Below are positions 23,030 to 34,659 of a DNA stretch of 64,000 bases, piece by piece; within the stretch, counting starts at the first letter, position 1; the number at the start of each line of letters is the position of its first letter. The stretch covers positions 302,548 to 366,547 of the forward strand of contig CAJNDS010001824.1 of the NCBI GenBank assembly GCA_905221605.1. Reading direction: 5' to 3'. The notes under the pieces are model-generated. The model ran no database searches, was not told the DNA's origin, and saw nothing but the letters and a program-made list of their open reading frames with translations. The DNA comes from Symbiodinium natans (Eukaryota; Sar; Dinophyceae; Suessiales; Symbiodiniaceae). Both the position numbers and the translations under genes were made by a program.

Positions 23030-23260
23030 CAAGGAAGGACACTAAGCAATGTGAAGCTATCCGGGCGAGGTTAAGTCACATCTTTGCGAATTTGTGCGTG
23101 AAGCCACACCTCCCCGATGACACTTGCGAGCGAAGTCACAACACCCGGCGTAAAGTCCCATCACAAGAGACATATATGTTGATGCCATTCCCCCAAGAAC
23201 ACCCGTCGCACAAGGAAGGACACCAAGCGGCGTGAAGCTATCCAGTGCTCGTCGGCATTA
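23030..23260. repeat. Imperfect direct repeat of about 35 bp
   Basis: The block beginning ACAAGGAAGGACAC and ending GTGAAGCTATCC occurs at about 23030-23062 and again at about 23210-23243, flanking roughly 150 bases that contain several GCGAAGTCACA-like phrases. The cause is unknown. Confidence 0.6.
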
Positions 23261-23600
23261 AAAAGAGAGAATCATGGGATCATATGGCATGGGGCCCCGA
23301 ATGGAGAACCTGGTGTATTTCCAACTGTGAGCTTGTAATCCACTATATGCCTGCAGTTCGCTTTAGTGGGCGGGTTCTGATGATGTTTCCCCCTATGGCC
23401 TGGCAAGAGCTTGTCATCGATGTACACTTTTTCCAGCGTCCCAGTTTCTAGCGTCGTGTGATGTTGGGCCTACTGTTGAGGCTGTTTGCCGATGCTAAGT
23501 GGGGGCCTGGGTCATCACGCTTGTCTGTTGCGTGGGTGCTGTGGAGTCAAAGGAATCTAAGGCAAAAGGAACCGAATGATAAAAGCGTTCAGATTTCGTA

Positions 23601-24003
23601 GCCCTAAACCCCAAACCCCAAACCCCAAACCCCAAACCCCAAACCCTAAACCCTAAACCCTAAACCCTAAACCCTAAACCCTAAACCCTACGCAAGTTTT
23701 TTGGCGCCCTCGCACCAATGCATGTCACGACTCGGCTCCGGTGCCTTGGAAGAGCGCGCAGCAGTCGGAAAGCCGCCTTCCGCTCCCCAGCCTGTCCCAG
23801 GAGCTAAGCAAAACTTTGAACGCCTTTCATGGTCTTAGGGTTTAGGGTTATGGTCTTAGGGTTTAGGGTTTAGGATGTAGGGTTTAGGGTAAGCAAAACT
23901 TGAACGCTTTTCATAGTCTTAGGGTTTAGGCAAGGTCCGCTGGTCTGTGTAGGACAAAGTCTTAGGGCTTAGGGTTTAGGGTTGAGGGTTTAGGGTTTAG
24001 GCT
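23601..24003. repeat. Telomere-like cluster
   Basis: CCCCAAA units turn into CCCTAAA (23601-23690). Three short TTTAGGG blocks follow at 23834-23890, 23919-23930 and 23962-24003. Confidence 0.92.
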
Positions 24004-24412
24004 TCGGGCGCCGCAAACATCCCTAATCGTGGTACGAAGAGAGCGACCTGGGAGTGTACGAATTACTAAGGGCACCTTGTTGGGGGGTCCCCAGTTATAT
24101 TATGGGGATCCTACAACTTGGGGGGTTTATCTTAGGGGGGTCCCTTATTATTATGATTATCATTATTATGATTCTTATGATTAGTATGGTTCTTATTTTA
24201 GTATTCTTATTACTATTACTATTACTATTCCTGTTACTATTGCTATTACTATTACTATTTCTATTTCTATTTCTTATTATCTCAAACCCCCCCATGGGAC
24301 ATGCACAGGGACGGGGCCTTCTCACAAGCCGTGAGGGCCGCGTTGCACACCACGGAGTTGCGAGCCACGCTGGTGGTCGACATCCTTAGATCACTGCTTC
24401 GATGCTGGCACT

Positions 24413-24527
24413 CCCCAAAGGGCCCCTTATACACCTTAAATAAGGAATATACCTTAAACCATATTAAGGATCCTTATATACTTTAAGGGTGTGTTCTTCA
24501 ATTAAGGGGTATTGGGCTCTCCACGGT
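24413..24527. mobile_element. A-family palindromic element
   Basis: Ends AAAGGGCCCCTTATACACC and AATTAAGGGGTATTGGGCTC are near inverted repeats around a central TTAAGGATCCTTATA. Confidence 0.8.
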
Positions 24528-24763
24528 CCTCCCCACGATAGAGCCCATTTTAGAGAGCGTGCCGGCGACACTGTCGACATAAGAATTGGCATTGCCACGA
24601 TTCAGCATACTGGGCGGTCAACACTGACACCAATACCAATGCAACAAGCGCAATAACAATTGACACAGAATTGTTGCTCAAAACAAAGGGTTCCGCTGGA
24701 ACTGGTAGGATCCGATTTCGTCCCTGGGCCCCCCCGAGTTTCCGACGGAATAACACCATATAT

Positions 24764-24836
24764 TCTAATTATGTCATATTTCTAATCGATAATATACTAT
24801 AATGGACTAATTATGTCATATTTCTAATCGATAATT
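24764..24836. repeat. Two tandem copies of a 29-bp AT-rich unit
   Basis: The phrase CTAATTATGTCATATTTCTA followed by ATCGATAAT occurs twice, separated by about 15 bases (ATACTATAATGGA). Confidence 0.8.
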
Positions 24837-24889
24837 CCCCACATCTTTGTGTGGGGTTCTTACTTTTGGGGCTGTCCCGCCTCTCCTCC

Positions 24890-25180
24890 TCCTTCTCCTC
24901 CTTCTCCTCCTCCTCCTCTTCCTCCTCCTCCCCGTCCTCCTCTTCCTGTTCCTCATGTCGCATGCATCACATCACGATCACGCACATCACGCATCACATC
25001 ACGCACATGACGCGGTGTCACGCATCAAATCACATCACGCACATGGCGTACCATCACGCACATGACGCCGCATCACATCACGCACATGACGTACCATCAC
25101 GCGCACATCACGCATACGCACATGACGTACCATCACGCACATGACGCCACATCACGATCACGCACATCACGCATCACATC
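24890..25180. repeat. (CTC)n then CACATGACG-type minisatellite
   Basis: A CTC-rich run (24885-24950), then irregular copies of CATCACGCACATGACG with TACCATCACG variants up to the start of the 95-bp satellite. The encoded His/Ala repeats are not taken as protein. Confidence 0.75.
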
Positions 25181-25187
25181 ACTACTA

Positions 25188-26860
25188 GGGGCCCTGGACC
25201 CTTGCCGCGCGCGCGCTCGGGGCGCGGGAAACGCTGGCAGGCGCGACACAGGCGTCGTTTCTGCTGGCAGGCGCGGTACTCAGGGGCCCTGGACCCTTGC
25301 CGCGCGCGCGCTCGGGGCGCGGGAAACGCTGGCAGGCGCGACACAGGCGTCGTTTCTGCTGGCAGGCGCGGTACTCAGGGGCCCTGGACTCTTGCTGCGC
25401 GCGCGCTCGGGGCGCGGGAAACGCTGGCAGGCGCGACACAGGCGTCGTTTCTGCTGGCAGGCGCGGTACTTAGGGGCCCTGGACCCTCGCCGGGCGCGCG
25501 CTCGGGGCGCGGGAAACGCTGGCAGGCGTGACACAGGCGTCGTTTGGGCTGGCAGGCGCGGTACTCAGGGGCCCTGGACCCTTGCCGCGCGCGCGCTCGG
25601 GGCGCGGGAAACGCTGGCAGGCTCGACACAGGCGTCGTTTGGGCTGGCAGGCACGGTACTCAGGGGCCCTGGACCTTTGCCGCGCGCGCGCTCGGGGCGC
25701 GGGAAACGCTGGCAGGCGCGACACAGGCGTCGTTTGGGCTGGCAGGCGCGGTACTTAGGGGCCCCGGACCTTTGCCTCAGGGGCCCTGGACCGTTGCCGC
25801 GCGCGCGCTCGGGGCGCGGGAAACGCTGGCAGGCGCGACACAGGCGTCGTTTCGGCTGGCAGGCGCGGCACTTAGAGGCCCTGGACCCTTGCCGCGCGCG
25901 CGCTCGGGGCGCGCGAAACGTTGGCAGGCGCGACGCAGGTGTCGTTTGTGCTGGCAGGCGCGGTACTTAGAGGCCCTGGACCCTTGCCGAGCGCTCGCTC
26001 GGGGCGCGCGAAACGCTGGCAGGCGCGACACACGCGTCGTTTGTGCTGGCAGGCGCGGCACTTAGAGGCCCTGGACCCTTGCCGAGCGCGCGCTCGGGGC
26101 GCGCGAAACGCTGGCAAGCGCGACACAGGCGTCGTTTCTGCTGGCAGGCGCGGTCCTCAGGGGCCCTGGACCGTTGCCGCGCGCGCGCTCGGGGCGCGCG
26201 AAACGCTGGCAGCCGCGACACACGCGTCGTTTGTGCTGGCAGGCGCGGCACTTAGAGGCCCTGGACCCTTGCCGAGCGCGCGCTCGGGGCGCGCGAAACG
26301 CTGGCAGGCGCGACACAGGCGTCGTTTCTGCTGGCAGGCGCGGTACTCAGGGGCCCTGGACCGTTGCCGCGCGCGCGCTCGGGGCGCGGGAAACGCTGGC
26401 AGGCGCGACACAGGCGTCGTTTCGGCTGGCAGGCGCGGCACTTAGAGGCCCTGGACCCTTGCCCCGCGCGCGCTCGGGGCGCGCGAAACGTTGGCAGGCG
26501 CGACGCAGGTGTCGTTTGTGCTGGCAGGCGCGGTACTTAGAGGCCCTGGACCCTTGCCGAGCGCGCGCTCGGGGCGCGCGAAACGCTGGCAGGCGCGACA
26601 CACGCGTCGTTTGTGCTGGCAGGTGCGGCACTTAGAGGCCCTGGACCCTTGCCGAGCGCGCGCTCGGGGCGCGCGAAACGCTGGCAGGCGCGACACAGGC
26701 GTCGTTTCTGCTGGCAGGCGCGGTGCTCAGGGGCCCTGGACCGTTGCCGCGCGCGCGCTCGGGGCGCGGGAAACGCTGGCAGGCGCGACACAGGTGTCGT
26801 TTGTGCTGGCAGGCGCGGTACTCAGGGGCCCTGGACCCTTGCCGCGCGCGCGCTCTGCAC
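25188..26860. repeat. 95-bp GC-rich satellite with a 570-bp higher-order period
   Basis: Unit starts (GGGGCCCTGGAC or its AGAGGCCCTGGAC variant) fall at 25188, 25283, 25378, 25473, 25568 and 25663, then after a 22-bp partial copy at 25780 and every 95 bases to 26825. That is about 17 full copies and two partial ones. Each unit contains a GCGCGC core, CGGGGCGCG, AAACGCTGGCAGGCGCGAC and TCGTTT. Variant units recur six apart: those starting at 25780 and 26350, and the ones with GTTGGCAGGCGCGACGCAGG at 25875 and 26445. This gives a 570-bp higher-order unit. Because 95 is not a multiple of 3 the array is open in several frames on both strands, producing many spurious Arg/Ala/Gly-rich open frames. 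Confidence 0.95.
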
Positions 26861-26865
26861 CGACC

Positions 26866-27020
26866 CTCCAAGTAGTACGCCGAGGACATCCGGAGCTTCC
26901 GTGGCTGGAAAGTCGACTTTTCTAGTACAAACGTAGTACGCCGCGGACACGCGGAGCTTCCGTGGCTGGAAAGTCGACTTTTTGTAGTACAGACATAGTA
27001 CGCCGCGGACGCCCTGGGCG
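26866..27020. repeat. Two and a half copies of a roughly 66-bp repeat
   Basis: GTAGTACGCCG.GGACA..CGG followed by AGCTTCCGTGGCTGGAAAGT occurs from about 26871 and again from about 26935, with a third start (GTACGCCGCGGAC) at 26999. It links the 95-bp and 42-bp arrays. Confidence 0.85.
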
Positions 27021-27029
27021 TCTGAAGAC

Positions 27030-27962
27030 ACCGCACATAGCATGGTAACGGACATCTGGGCGCCTGAAAACACCGCAAATAGCATGGTAACGGACATCTG
27101 TGCGCATGAAAACACCGCAAACAAATATCATGGTAACGGACATCTGGGCGCTTGAAAACACCGCAAATATCATGGTAACGGACATCTGGGCGCTTGAAAA
27201 CACCGCAAATAGCATGGTAACGGACATCTGGGCGCTTGAAAACACCGCAAATAGCATGGTAACGGACATCTGGGCGCTTGAAAACACCGCAAATAGCATG
27301 GTAACAGACATCTGGGCGCTTGAAAACACCGCAAATAGCACGGTGACGGACGTCTGGGCGCTCGAAAACACCGCAAGTAGCATGGTAATAACGGACATCT
27401 GGGCGCTTGAAAACACCGCAAATAGCATGGTAACGGACATCTGGGCGCTTGAAAAACACCGCAAATAGCATGGTAACGGACATCTGGGCGCTTGAAAAAC
27501 ACCGCAAATAGCATGGTAGCGGACATCTGGGCGCATGAAAACACCGCAAATAGCATGGTAACGGACATCTGGGCGCATGAAAACACCGCAAACAAATATC
27601 ATGGTAACGGACATCTGGGCGCTTGAAAACACCGCAAATATCATGGTAACGGACATCTGGGCGCTTGAAAACACCGCAAATAGCATGGTAACAGACATCT
27701 GGGCGCTTGAAAACACCGCAAATAGCATGGTAACAGACATCTGGGCGCTTGAAAACACCGCAAATAGCACGGTGACGGACGTCTGGGCGCTCGAAAACAC
27801 CGCAAGTAGCATGGTAACGGACATCTGGGCGCTTGAAAACACCGCAAATAGCATGGTAACGGACATCTGGGCGCTTGAAAAACACCGCAAATAGCATGGT
27901 AACGGACATCTGGGCGCTTGAAAACACCGCAAATAGCATGGTAACGGAGTTCCGCGCGCGTG
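27030..27962. repeat. 42-bp satellite, about 22 copies, in codon register
   Basis: The unit contains AGCATGGTAACGGACATCTG and GGCGCTTGAAAACACCGCAA. As 42 is 14 codons, one + frame repeats a 14-residue phrase ([13 protein letters not shown] with one variable residue) and the minus strand repeats another ([14 protein letters not shown]). A block of about 470 bases (27120 to 27590) is repeated downstream with shared variants such as the extra CAAATATC and CACGGTGACGGACGTC. Single-base indels (27454, 27496) break the frame. I regard it as satellite, not as a repeat protein. Confidence 0.9.
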
Positions 27963-28015
27963 AAGACACGGAGATGTTTTTGTCTTTTCTCGTCGACAAC
28001 CTCGCAAATATCGTG

Positions 28016-28336
28016 GGACAGGCGCGGTGCTTCGGGGCCTTGGACCCTTGCCGCGCACACACACACACACAGAGACACACACACACACACACGCACACAG
28101 AGACAAACACACACAGACACACACACACACACACACAAAGACACGGACACACACAGAGACACACACACACACACACGGAGAGATACAGACACAGACACAG
28201 CCACAGACACAGACGCAGACGCAGACAGAGACACAGACACAGACACAGACACAGACGCACACACACACACACACAGACACAGACACAGACACAGACACAG
28301 ACACAGACACAGACACAGACACAGACACATACACAG

Positions 28337-28368
<32 letters not shown>

Positions 28369-28392
28369 GGACACACACACGGACACACACAC

Positions 28393-28429
<37 letters not shown>

Positions 28430-28503
28430 CAGAGACACACGGACACACGGACACACGGACACACGGACACACGGACACACGGACACACGGACACACACAC
28501 GGA

Positions 28504-28538
<35 letters not shown>

Positions 28539-28570
28539 ACACACACACATTCACACTCACACTCACCCAC
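28016..28570. repeat. Relic of the 95-bp unit running into a (CA)n/(CAGA)n/(GGACACA)n tract
   Basis: 28016-28057 matches the second half and first quarter of a 95-bp satellite unit, now on the far side of the 42-bp array. It is followed by over 500 bases of CA-type simple sequence with CAGACA and CGGACACA sub-blocks. Confidence 0.85.
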
Positions 28571-29199
28571 GCACTCACTCGCGCACCTCTCTACTCTTTC
28601 TCAATAGATAAATTTGCATGTGGGGTGATCCGGTCCTTTAATATACTATAATGGATCATTTTTTCCCCTCCCGCCCTGCCTAAGCTGCGAGGCCGTATTA
28701 GCCCACCTGCCCTCAAAGAACCAGACTAAGTGTACGTGTACGCGTCCTGCACTTAATTGTTCACCCATTAATAGATCATATCCATAAGGAATATCATTTA
28801 TCTCTCTCTGCCGGTATATATATATATATCTATATTACGATCACTGCTCCTCGACTGTGTCTCGACAGCTTTAGCTGCAAGCTGTTCTTTCCTCACCTGC
28901 CCCTTCTATTTCCTCACAAGATTATGTTGCCGAAATGGCGCTGCAGGCAAAATGGGTTCTACGGCACCGGCTTGGTTTTTCCCCTGAATTTCCTGGGTTT
29001 GGGGGTTTTTCGGGTGGGCGCGGCATGCTCGCGCGCATTTCTTGCCAAGGTTCTGGTCCAGAAGGTGCAAGGCAAGCTGCCACCTCGAGTGTCACAGATA
29101 CGACAGTGATACGACCATGGCCGCCTAAAACGACACCATGAACCTGCCTACGTGCAGCACGACATCTGCCACAGTCCACAATGCACCAGCTACGGCTGC

Positions 29200-30591
29200 A
29201 TGCTATGAGCACCAGGGTCTCTAGCATGTACTCGCCCTACGACAGCACGCAAAACAAATTGAACCCTTAAGCTCCAGTCACCTCCAGTCATATTCAGCCT
29301 GGCTTCTGTGCCGAGTGATGACACCCGGCGATGCTCGTCGCAAAACTTGCAGTGTCTGACCTGATCCGAGCGAGCGCCATCCTGCAACACAAGTGGGCCA
29401 GCACTAGATGAACGTGTTTGCTCCTGTCAATGACACACACCGGTTGAACGGAGTCCTCTGAAAAAGGATTAGCCCGCGCTGCCATTGAGTGTTCCGCTGG
29501 AGCGCGTTCATGCTGGCGTTGTAGGTGGCTGCACCTGAGAGTCTCACTCCGCTGGGGGCAACTTGCGGTTCATGCCGTTCAGGGTGCGGGTGGCATGCGG
29601 GAGAATGGGGCTCAACGTGGTTATACGTGATTTACTTTTGCGTCAGGCGCGTTGAGGCTTTCCCCTAGAACCCAGAGCCTTACACGGCCTTGAGCCATGA
29701 ACTTCATCATGGAAGCTTACCTGGATAAGTATGCTATATGTTATAGCATACCCTTACTTAACTGTGTCCAGAAGATCAATTCGTTAATCTTCAGAGTCCA
29801 CTGCTCTCAGGAAAGGCGCCGGCGTGCTTGAAGGCTTCCGCAGACAAGAGGAATGAAATTGCTTGCGGCCAGTGGCCGCCTTGACCACAGGCGCTGATAA
29901 TGGTGTTGTGGCTGACCTCATCCGGCTGGAGCGCTTCCTTGTGCATCTTCTTGATCAGACCCAACGCCGTCTGCCATGCTGACTCGCATGTGCTGAGGAG
30001 GGCATTGCAGGTCACGGTGGTCACAGGGACGCGGAGCGCAACAGAATGCAACAGAATCCCCATAGCCACCCTCCACTCGGCGGTTCGCCTGCAGGCACTG
30101 ATAGCGGTACTTGTGCTTACCACATCTGGGGCAAGCCTGGCACGAAGGAGGGAAGACAGAGCTTGCTGGGCCAAGCTCCATCGCCCGGCTCTTGCATAGG
30201 CATTCAAGAGGGCGTTGAAGCTCACGAGGTTGGCCCGAACCCCTCTGTCCTGCATGGTATTGAAGAGTAGTTCTGCAAGTTGCCACTGCGTTCCCCGTGC
30301 CATCACAGAGATGACGGCAGTGAAGCTGAAAACGTTCGGCTGCAGGGCCTGTCGGTACATGCTGGAAAGAATCGAAGCTGCATCTCTCCAGCGGCCAGGG
30401 TATCTTGCAAGTGCAGCTATGCGGGCAGTGTAAGCTGCCATGGCTGTGACGTTCTGGCTCGATTTGGATGGCAGGCTTGAAGCAGCGGCATCCAGAGAGG
30501 AGTAAAAGCGCAATGAGTGAATTCGAAGATGCGCAATGCAGCCTGGACATGCAAAATCGCAAGTACTTGCGGCAAAGGACCACAACACCAA
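29200..30591 (-). CDS. Pentatricopeptide repeat (PPR) protein, likely organelle-targeted
   Basis: The main exon is 29791-30591 (266 residues, possibly longer upstream). It carries at least five PPR units: TARIAALARYPGRWRDAASI, FTAVISVMARGTQWQLAELL, FNALLNAYARAGRWSLAQQAL, TSTAISACRRTAEWRVAMGI and HNTIISACGQGGHWPQAISF (the third shown shortened in the family sense). Each has the usual two-helix spacing near 35 residues. The first about 50 residues are Ser/Ala/Arg-rich and could be a leader. Further repeats follow downstream: around 29545-29440 (ATYNASMNALQRNTQWQR) and around 29390-29330 (IRSDTASFATSIAGC). The gene therefore continues through at least two introns. Expected role: organelle RNA binding. 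Confidence 0.8.
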
Positions 30592-30639
30592 AAACTTTCG
30601 AGTCCGAAGTCCAGTTCCATGCGGGCCATGTGTCCCGCT

Positions 30640-32215
30640 GCCACGGGACGCAGCTGTGGCCCAAAACGTTGAATTCGCCTGAGCTTAGGGTTTTGTCAGG
30701 GCCCGTGCGGCCAGGACCAAAACGACCTGTGGCAGACTCTGCTTGACAACTTGACGGCCGAATATCTTCCGAGCGTCGGCGCCGGCAGCCTCCCCCAATT
30801 CACTGCATGAGGCGCCGCACATGGCATTCTTGCATGATCTGAGCAACAACTGGTGCTGGCAAGAGGCATACTTGTCGTGTATTTGTGGTCCTCTTGCCTA
30901 CTGCTTTTGATTCAGCACTACGAATACGATAAACACGACACTACCTTAACGTGGAAAACTGCTCCTATTCCTCCTGCTCCCATACCACTGCTGCCGCTAC
31001 GACTCCTACCACCAGCATCGCTGCCACATGCTACGGCTACCATCACCTCCTGCCCGAAACCGCTAAACCCTACACCGCAGCCCAGAACCAGCACCTTGAT
31101 CCACAAACGTTCGCCCGCCCAGCCTGGAAGCTCCAAACAAAATTCGCGCTCTCACAACTCAGGGCACATGGTTTCCCACACAAAACAGACGAGCAGTTCA
31201 GTATTAGCATCAATGAAGTCAGTACCAAGATTAGTTTTCACATTAGTCTCTCTCTGAAAATTAATGAGTTATGAACATCAAAATATTCGTGCTAAGATGT
31301 ATGCTAGCAGATTAAGAAACCGCCATACTACTCGACTTGTGCTTGCATGGCCCTGTATGGCTAAGCAGGTGGAAGGCCTAAACAATTCGTGCATTATGAG
31401 GATGGGCGGGTGGAAGAGAAAAGCCACCCCCCCCCCCCCCCCCCAAAGCTGACGCAACACTTGCCAGGAGCTCTGTTGCGAAATTGCAGGGCCACCGCGT
31501 CCGCTTTGACGTGGACGGTGATGTAGCTGCCTTTTCCTGGGCCCCGCCGACAACTCGAAGGATGCAGGGTCAAAATTTCTTAGGGTCGTTACATGGTCCC
31601 TTTAGTATGGGCCCTTAAACGGGGACCCATTATATAACCCTTATGTGCCCTGTATAACCCAAGGGCCCACGTAAGGGACCATGTTAAGGGCCCATATAGC
31701 TACCCGTAGAAATCAAAGGATGCATGCATGTACCTAGCAATACGCGCCCCTGTCGTGCAGAATGCGACCATCTGATCTCCCGCACGAACAGAAGAGCATG
31801 CCAGGGCGTGGGCCATCATCGTATGTGCCCCGCCAAGGCAGGCCCTGATGGTCAAGAGGATAAGTTGCTTGGGTTTGCCGTTCGGCCTGTCGTGTTGCTA
31901 GCTGTACGTTCGTAGCAACTGCGTAAAGGGTTCACGTAACTACAAACCCAATGCTCACCACAGTCGCGCACACTTCCTTTACTCACTGTGAAGCCCTTGC
32001 TCCAGGGCGCCCTGATGTACCCGGAGAGGCCAAGCTGTCATTGCGCGACTCCGTGTTGCGTTGAGGACAAACAATGACAAACAGCAGTAGCAAAAGCAAA
32101 TAGAGCTCCAACGCACCTCCCAAAACTGAACCAATGATTTCCTGAGACTCCCTACGCATTCGCACAAAAGACTGGAGCTACATAGGCCAACACAACCAAA
32201 GTTGACAGCAATCCC
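30640..32215. other. Spacer with one palindromic element and poly-C
   Basis: No convincing gene. A 16-base C run lies at 31428-31443 and a D-family palindromic element at 31580-31706. Open frames on the + strand (30853-31274) are short and Ser/Thr-rich without family features. Confidence 0.5.
31580..31706. mobile_element. D-family palindromic element
   Basis: TAGGGTCGTTACATGGTCCC at the left and GGGCCCATATAGCTACCC at the right, with GGGCCCTTAAACGGGG and GGGCCCACGTAAGGGACCAT nested inside (each shown separately). Confidence 0.72.
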
Positions 32216-32224
32216 CTCAAAAAG

Positions 32225-32690
32225 TCACCTCGACCTTTGACTCACACACGGCAAGGCTTCTGTCCAATCCACCTCTTCTTCTCTCACAAACTGCCATTTG
32301 GGGATGCCATATCGGATCCCATTATTCCCAACCCTTGAACTGTAGTTGGATGTCCCGATGGTCCCATATCTCCAACTTGCCAAGCTGATCGTGGCCTGGA
32401 GCCAAAGTTGCTTCACCACCGTCAGACCAATCAGGCTCCGCTGAGCAGGGCGTAATGCCTTCCAGGCGGCATAAGATGGTACCGACACGGCAACGACAGC
32501 TGAATAAAAAAACAACTTCGAATGTGTCGCACGCTGAAGTCTAGAGTGTGCGACGAAGCATGAAGGAGGCATCGAGTGGTGCCTGGGCCATCCGGCGAAG
32601 CTCCTCGATGATAGTCTCCAAGCCAAAGATTTGCTGCATCGGGTGGTGGCTGCCTCAACACATGACGTGCCAGTCTCTGGCATCTGAGTT
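32225..32690 (-). CDS. Possible small gene or exon pair, unrecognised
   Basis: One frame reads MQQIFGLETIIEELRRMAQA from about 32641 to a stop near 32547, a clearly amphipathic helix. Another frame from about 32530 to 32270 reads KLFFYSAVVAVSVPSYAAW and VVKQLWLQATISLASW. A splice between them is plausible (AG before 32530), but the order of exons was not established. Confidence 0.25.
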
Positions 32691-33031
32691 TGAAGATTCG
32701 GGGCTCACTCTGAACCTATTTTGTTGGATGCTGAGTCTTCTTCGGCTCAAATCTGACACTTGATTCTGCAGGCTTCATGACTCATCCCGGAGCCATTCGG
32801 AGGAGAGCAGGCACGAAAACGGCCCGACCAGGAACTTCAGGAGGGAGGATCAGCTACATTTCTGGCAGGTTGCGCAAGATTATTAAAGGCGCCCCTTGCT
32901 TTTTCATTCTCCGGAATACCAGTCAACCTTGCTCAGGTCAGGGAACGCCACTTGCTGGACATTCTTTGGCTGGAAAAGGATTGAGCGCCAGCAAGTGGTG
33001 AACAAGGCTGGCTTGAACCCTAGATTGGACG

Positions 33032-34651
33032 CTAGGACGACCGCAACTTCTCAGACAACTCCCAGTCCCTGCGCAGGCGAGATAGAATTGCGCGCTCAGA
33101 GCTCTCTCTCGGCTTCTTCCTCCAGCCGTATGCACATCGTCGGACCCTCATGCGAGCTGGCCTGGTGGTCGTGGCGTCATCCACAAGGATCTCGAGTCCT
33201 CCTTCCAGCAGGCCGTCAAAGCCGGATCCAGGTTGGCGACTCCCTGGTGGAGTGAACTTGATGCAGGTGCCGAGTGGCGACTCGCGTACCTCCACTGGCG
33301 TTTTCAGACCGACCTTCTTCATGGCGGCACTGTTTTGGTTCGCACCCCTGCAGTAGTTAAACTCCACCCAGCCCCGGACCCACGCTCTTGCTCTACGCGC
33401 ATTCGGGACCTCCAGGCGCCAGAGCTCGGGCCCAACCAGAGGGAGCAGCAGTTCCTCAAAGTCCGAGCCCTGGGCTCGACCAGCTACGGTGACTTCGGCC
33501 ACGTCGATGCCCGTCTGCAGTGCGAAATCTACGACCACAGCCAGGGCCTCTGGAGATGTGTTTGCTTGGATGCTCTCTCCTTGCTCCTGGAAAGCTTCGG
33601 CCAGGGCGACGGCACTTCGAACGCCGCCAACCAGGGAGGACCGGAGCCCTTTGGCAGCATCCCTGACCGTCGCTGGCATCTTTGCGATAACCTGCACTGG
33701 CAGTTCCGTATCTCCGCCTGTCGGGGCCACCGTAGCCCGGATTATGTTGAGCCGTATGGGCGAAGCATTCGGGCTGCGTTCCCGCAGGGCCTTCGTGAGG
33801 TGCCGCTCGACGGTCGTAGCTGCCAGGGAGTCAGACACAAGAACGATGCGCCGCACGCTCTCCGGCGCACCCTCCAGCAAGGCTGTGAGGCCCATGCAAG
33901 CATTGGACTGCTTCGCTGGCTCTAACGTGGAGGGGCAGTGGACTGCCACGGCAACGCAGCCGACCAAGCCGTCTGCAAATTCCTGTAGGGGGCAGGCGAC
34001 GCAACAACAAGCCCAGCAAAATCATAGGAGGGCTTTGTGGACTGGGCAAGTTGAGGAGTTATATCTACGGGAGGGGCTGCGGCAACACGTCTGCTTAGAC
34101 TTGTCTTAGTCTTTAAACTCCTGTGCCGACAGCTCGTGCATCTGAGACAACACCAACACTTTCTCGATGACCTGCCCCATTTTCACTTGCAAGGCTTCGA
34201 GAAGGAAAGAACCGCCTGTACTGCCTTCTGGGCTTGGCAGGCACAGCAGCACCTGGGCATCCGCAGGCTTTGGCAACAGCTGATGCTGCTCCTTGTCATC
34301 TGCGGTCAAGTCGATGCCCAAAGCCTTGATGGCCTCGTCCGCCTTGCGTAGGGTCTCCTCCGCCCTCAGCGCCCGTTCCTTGTTGATGCGCACTTCCGGA
34401 GGCAGGCGCTTGTGCAAGGACTTCATGAGCTCTTCATCCGAGGGCAAGTCACCGTCGCCGCCGTTGCTGCCACAATGCACCTTGAGCCCTGGCCTGCCTC
34501 TTCCCCACACAGCGCCGAACGCAATCGCGGCCACCATGTGAGAGCTGGTGCGAGTCGAGCCAATAGGGAAACGTCCTTGCGTCTGTGACTGCGTGATTTT
34601 GTGCTCCTTGGCGCATGGCAACCATGGCAACGGTGGATGGTGCACAATCAT
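33032..34651 (-). CDS. Unassigned protein, possibly a Rossmann-like fold, two exons
   Basis: Exons 34121-34651 (the start could also be the ATG at 34541) and 33032-33982, total up to 493 residues. The intron 33983-34120 (138 bp) begins GA and ends AG, with near-repeats GAGTTT and GAATTT at the two ends. Splicing joins LSAQ to EFADGLVGCVAVAVH in frame. The N-terminal region has a leader-like Ala/Gly/Arg stretch, then an acidic helical segment (EELMKSLHKRLPPEVRINKE). The middle has alternating beta and helix phrases (AQVLLCLPSPEGSTGGSFLL, RRIVLVSDSLAATTVERHL), suggesting a Rossmann-like core but without a clear GxGxxG. The C-terminus is Arg-rich. I cannot name a family. Confidence 0.6.
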
Positions 34652-34659
34652 CTTAAACT

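Noticed and set aside
25062-26925. Overlapping open frames of 85-300 residues rich in Arg/Ala/Gly on both strands
   Set aside because: Artefacts of a GC-rich 95-bp satellite, which rotates through all frames.
25188-27962. CRISPR array
   Set aside because: Repeats are contiguous with no unique spacers of constant length, and there are no cas genes. The context is eukaryotic.
26632-28578. A 648-residue minus-strand open frame and overlapping 542- and 309-residue frames
   Set aside because: They run through (CA)n, the 42-bp and the 95-bp satellites. Their composition is set by the repeats and no domain is present.
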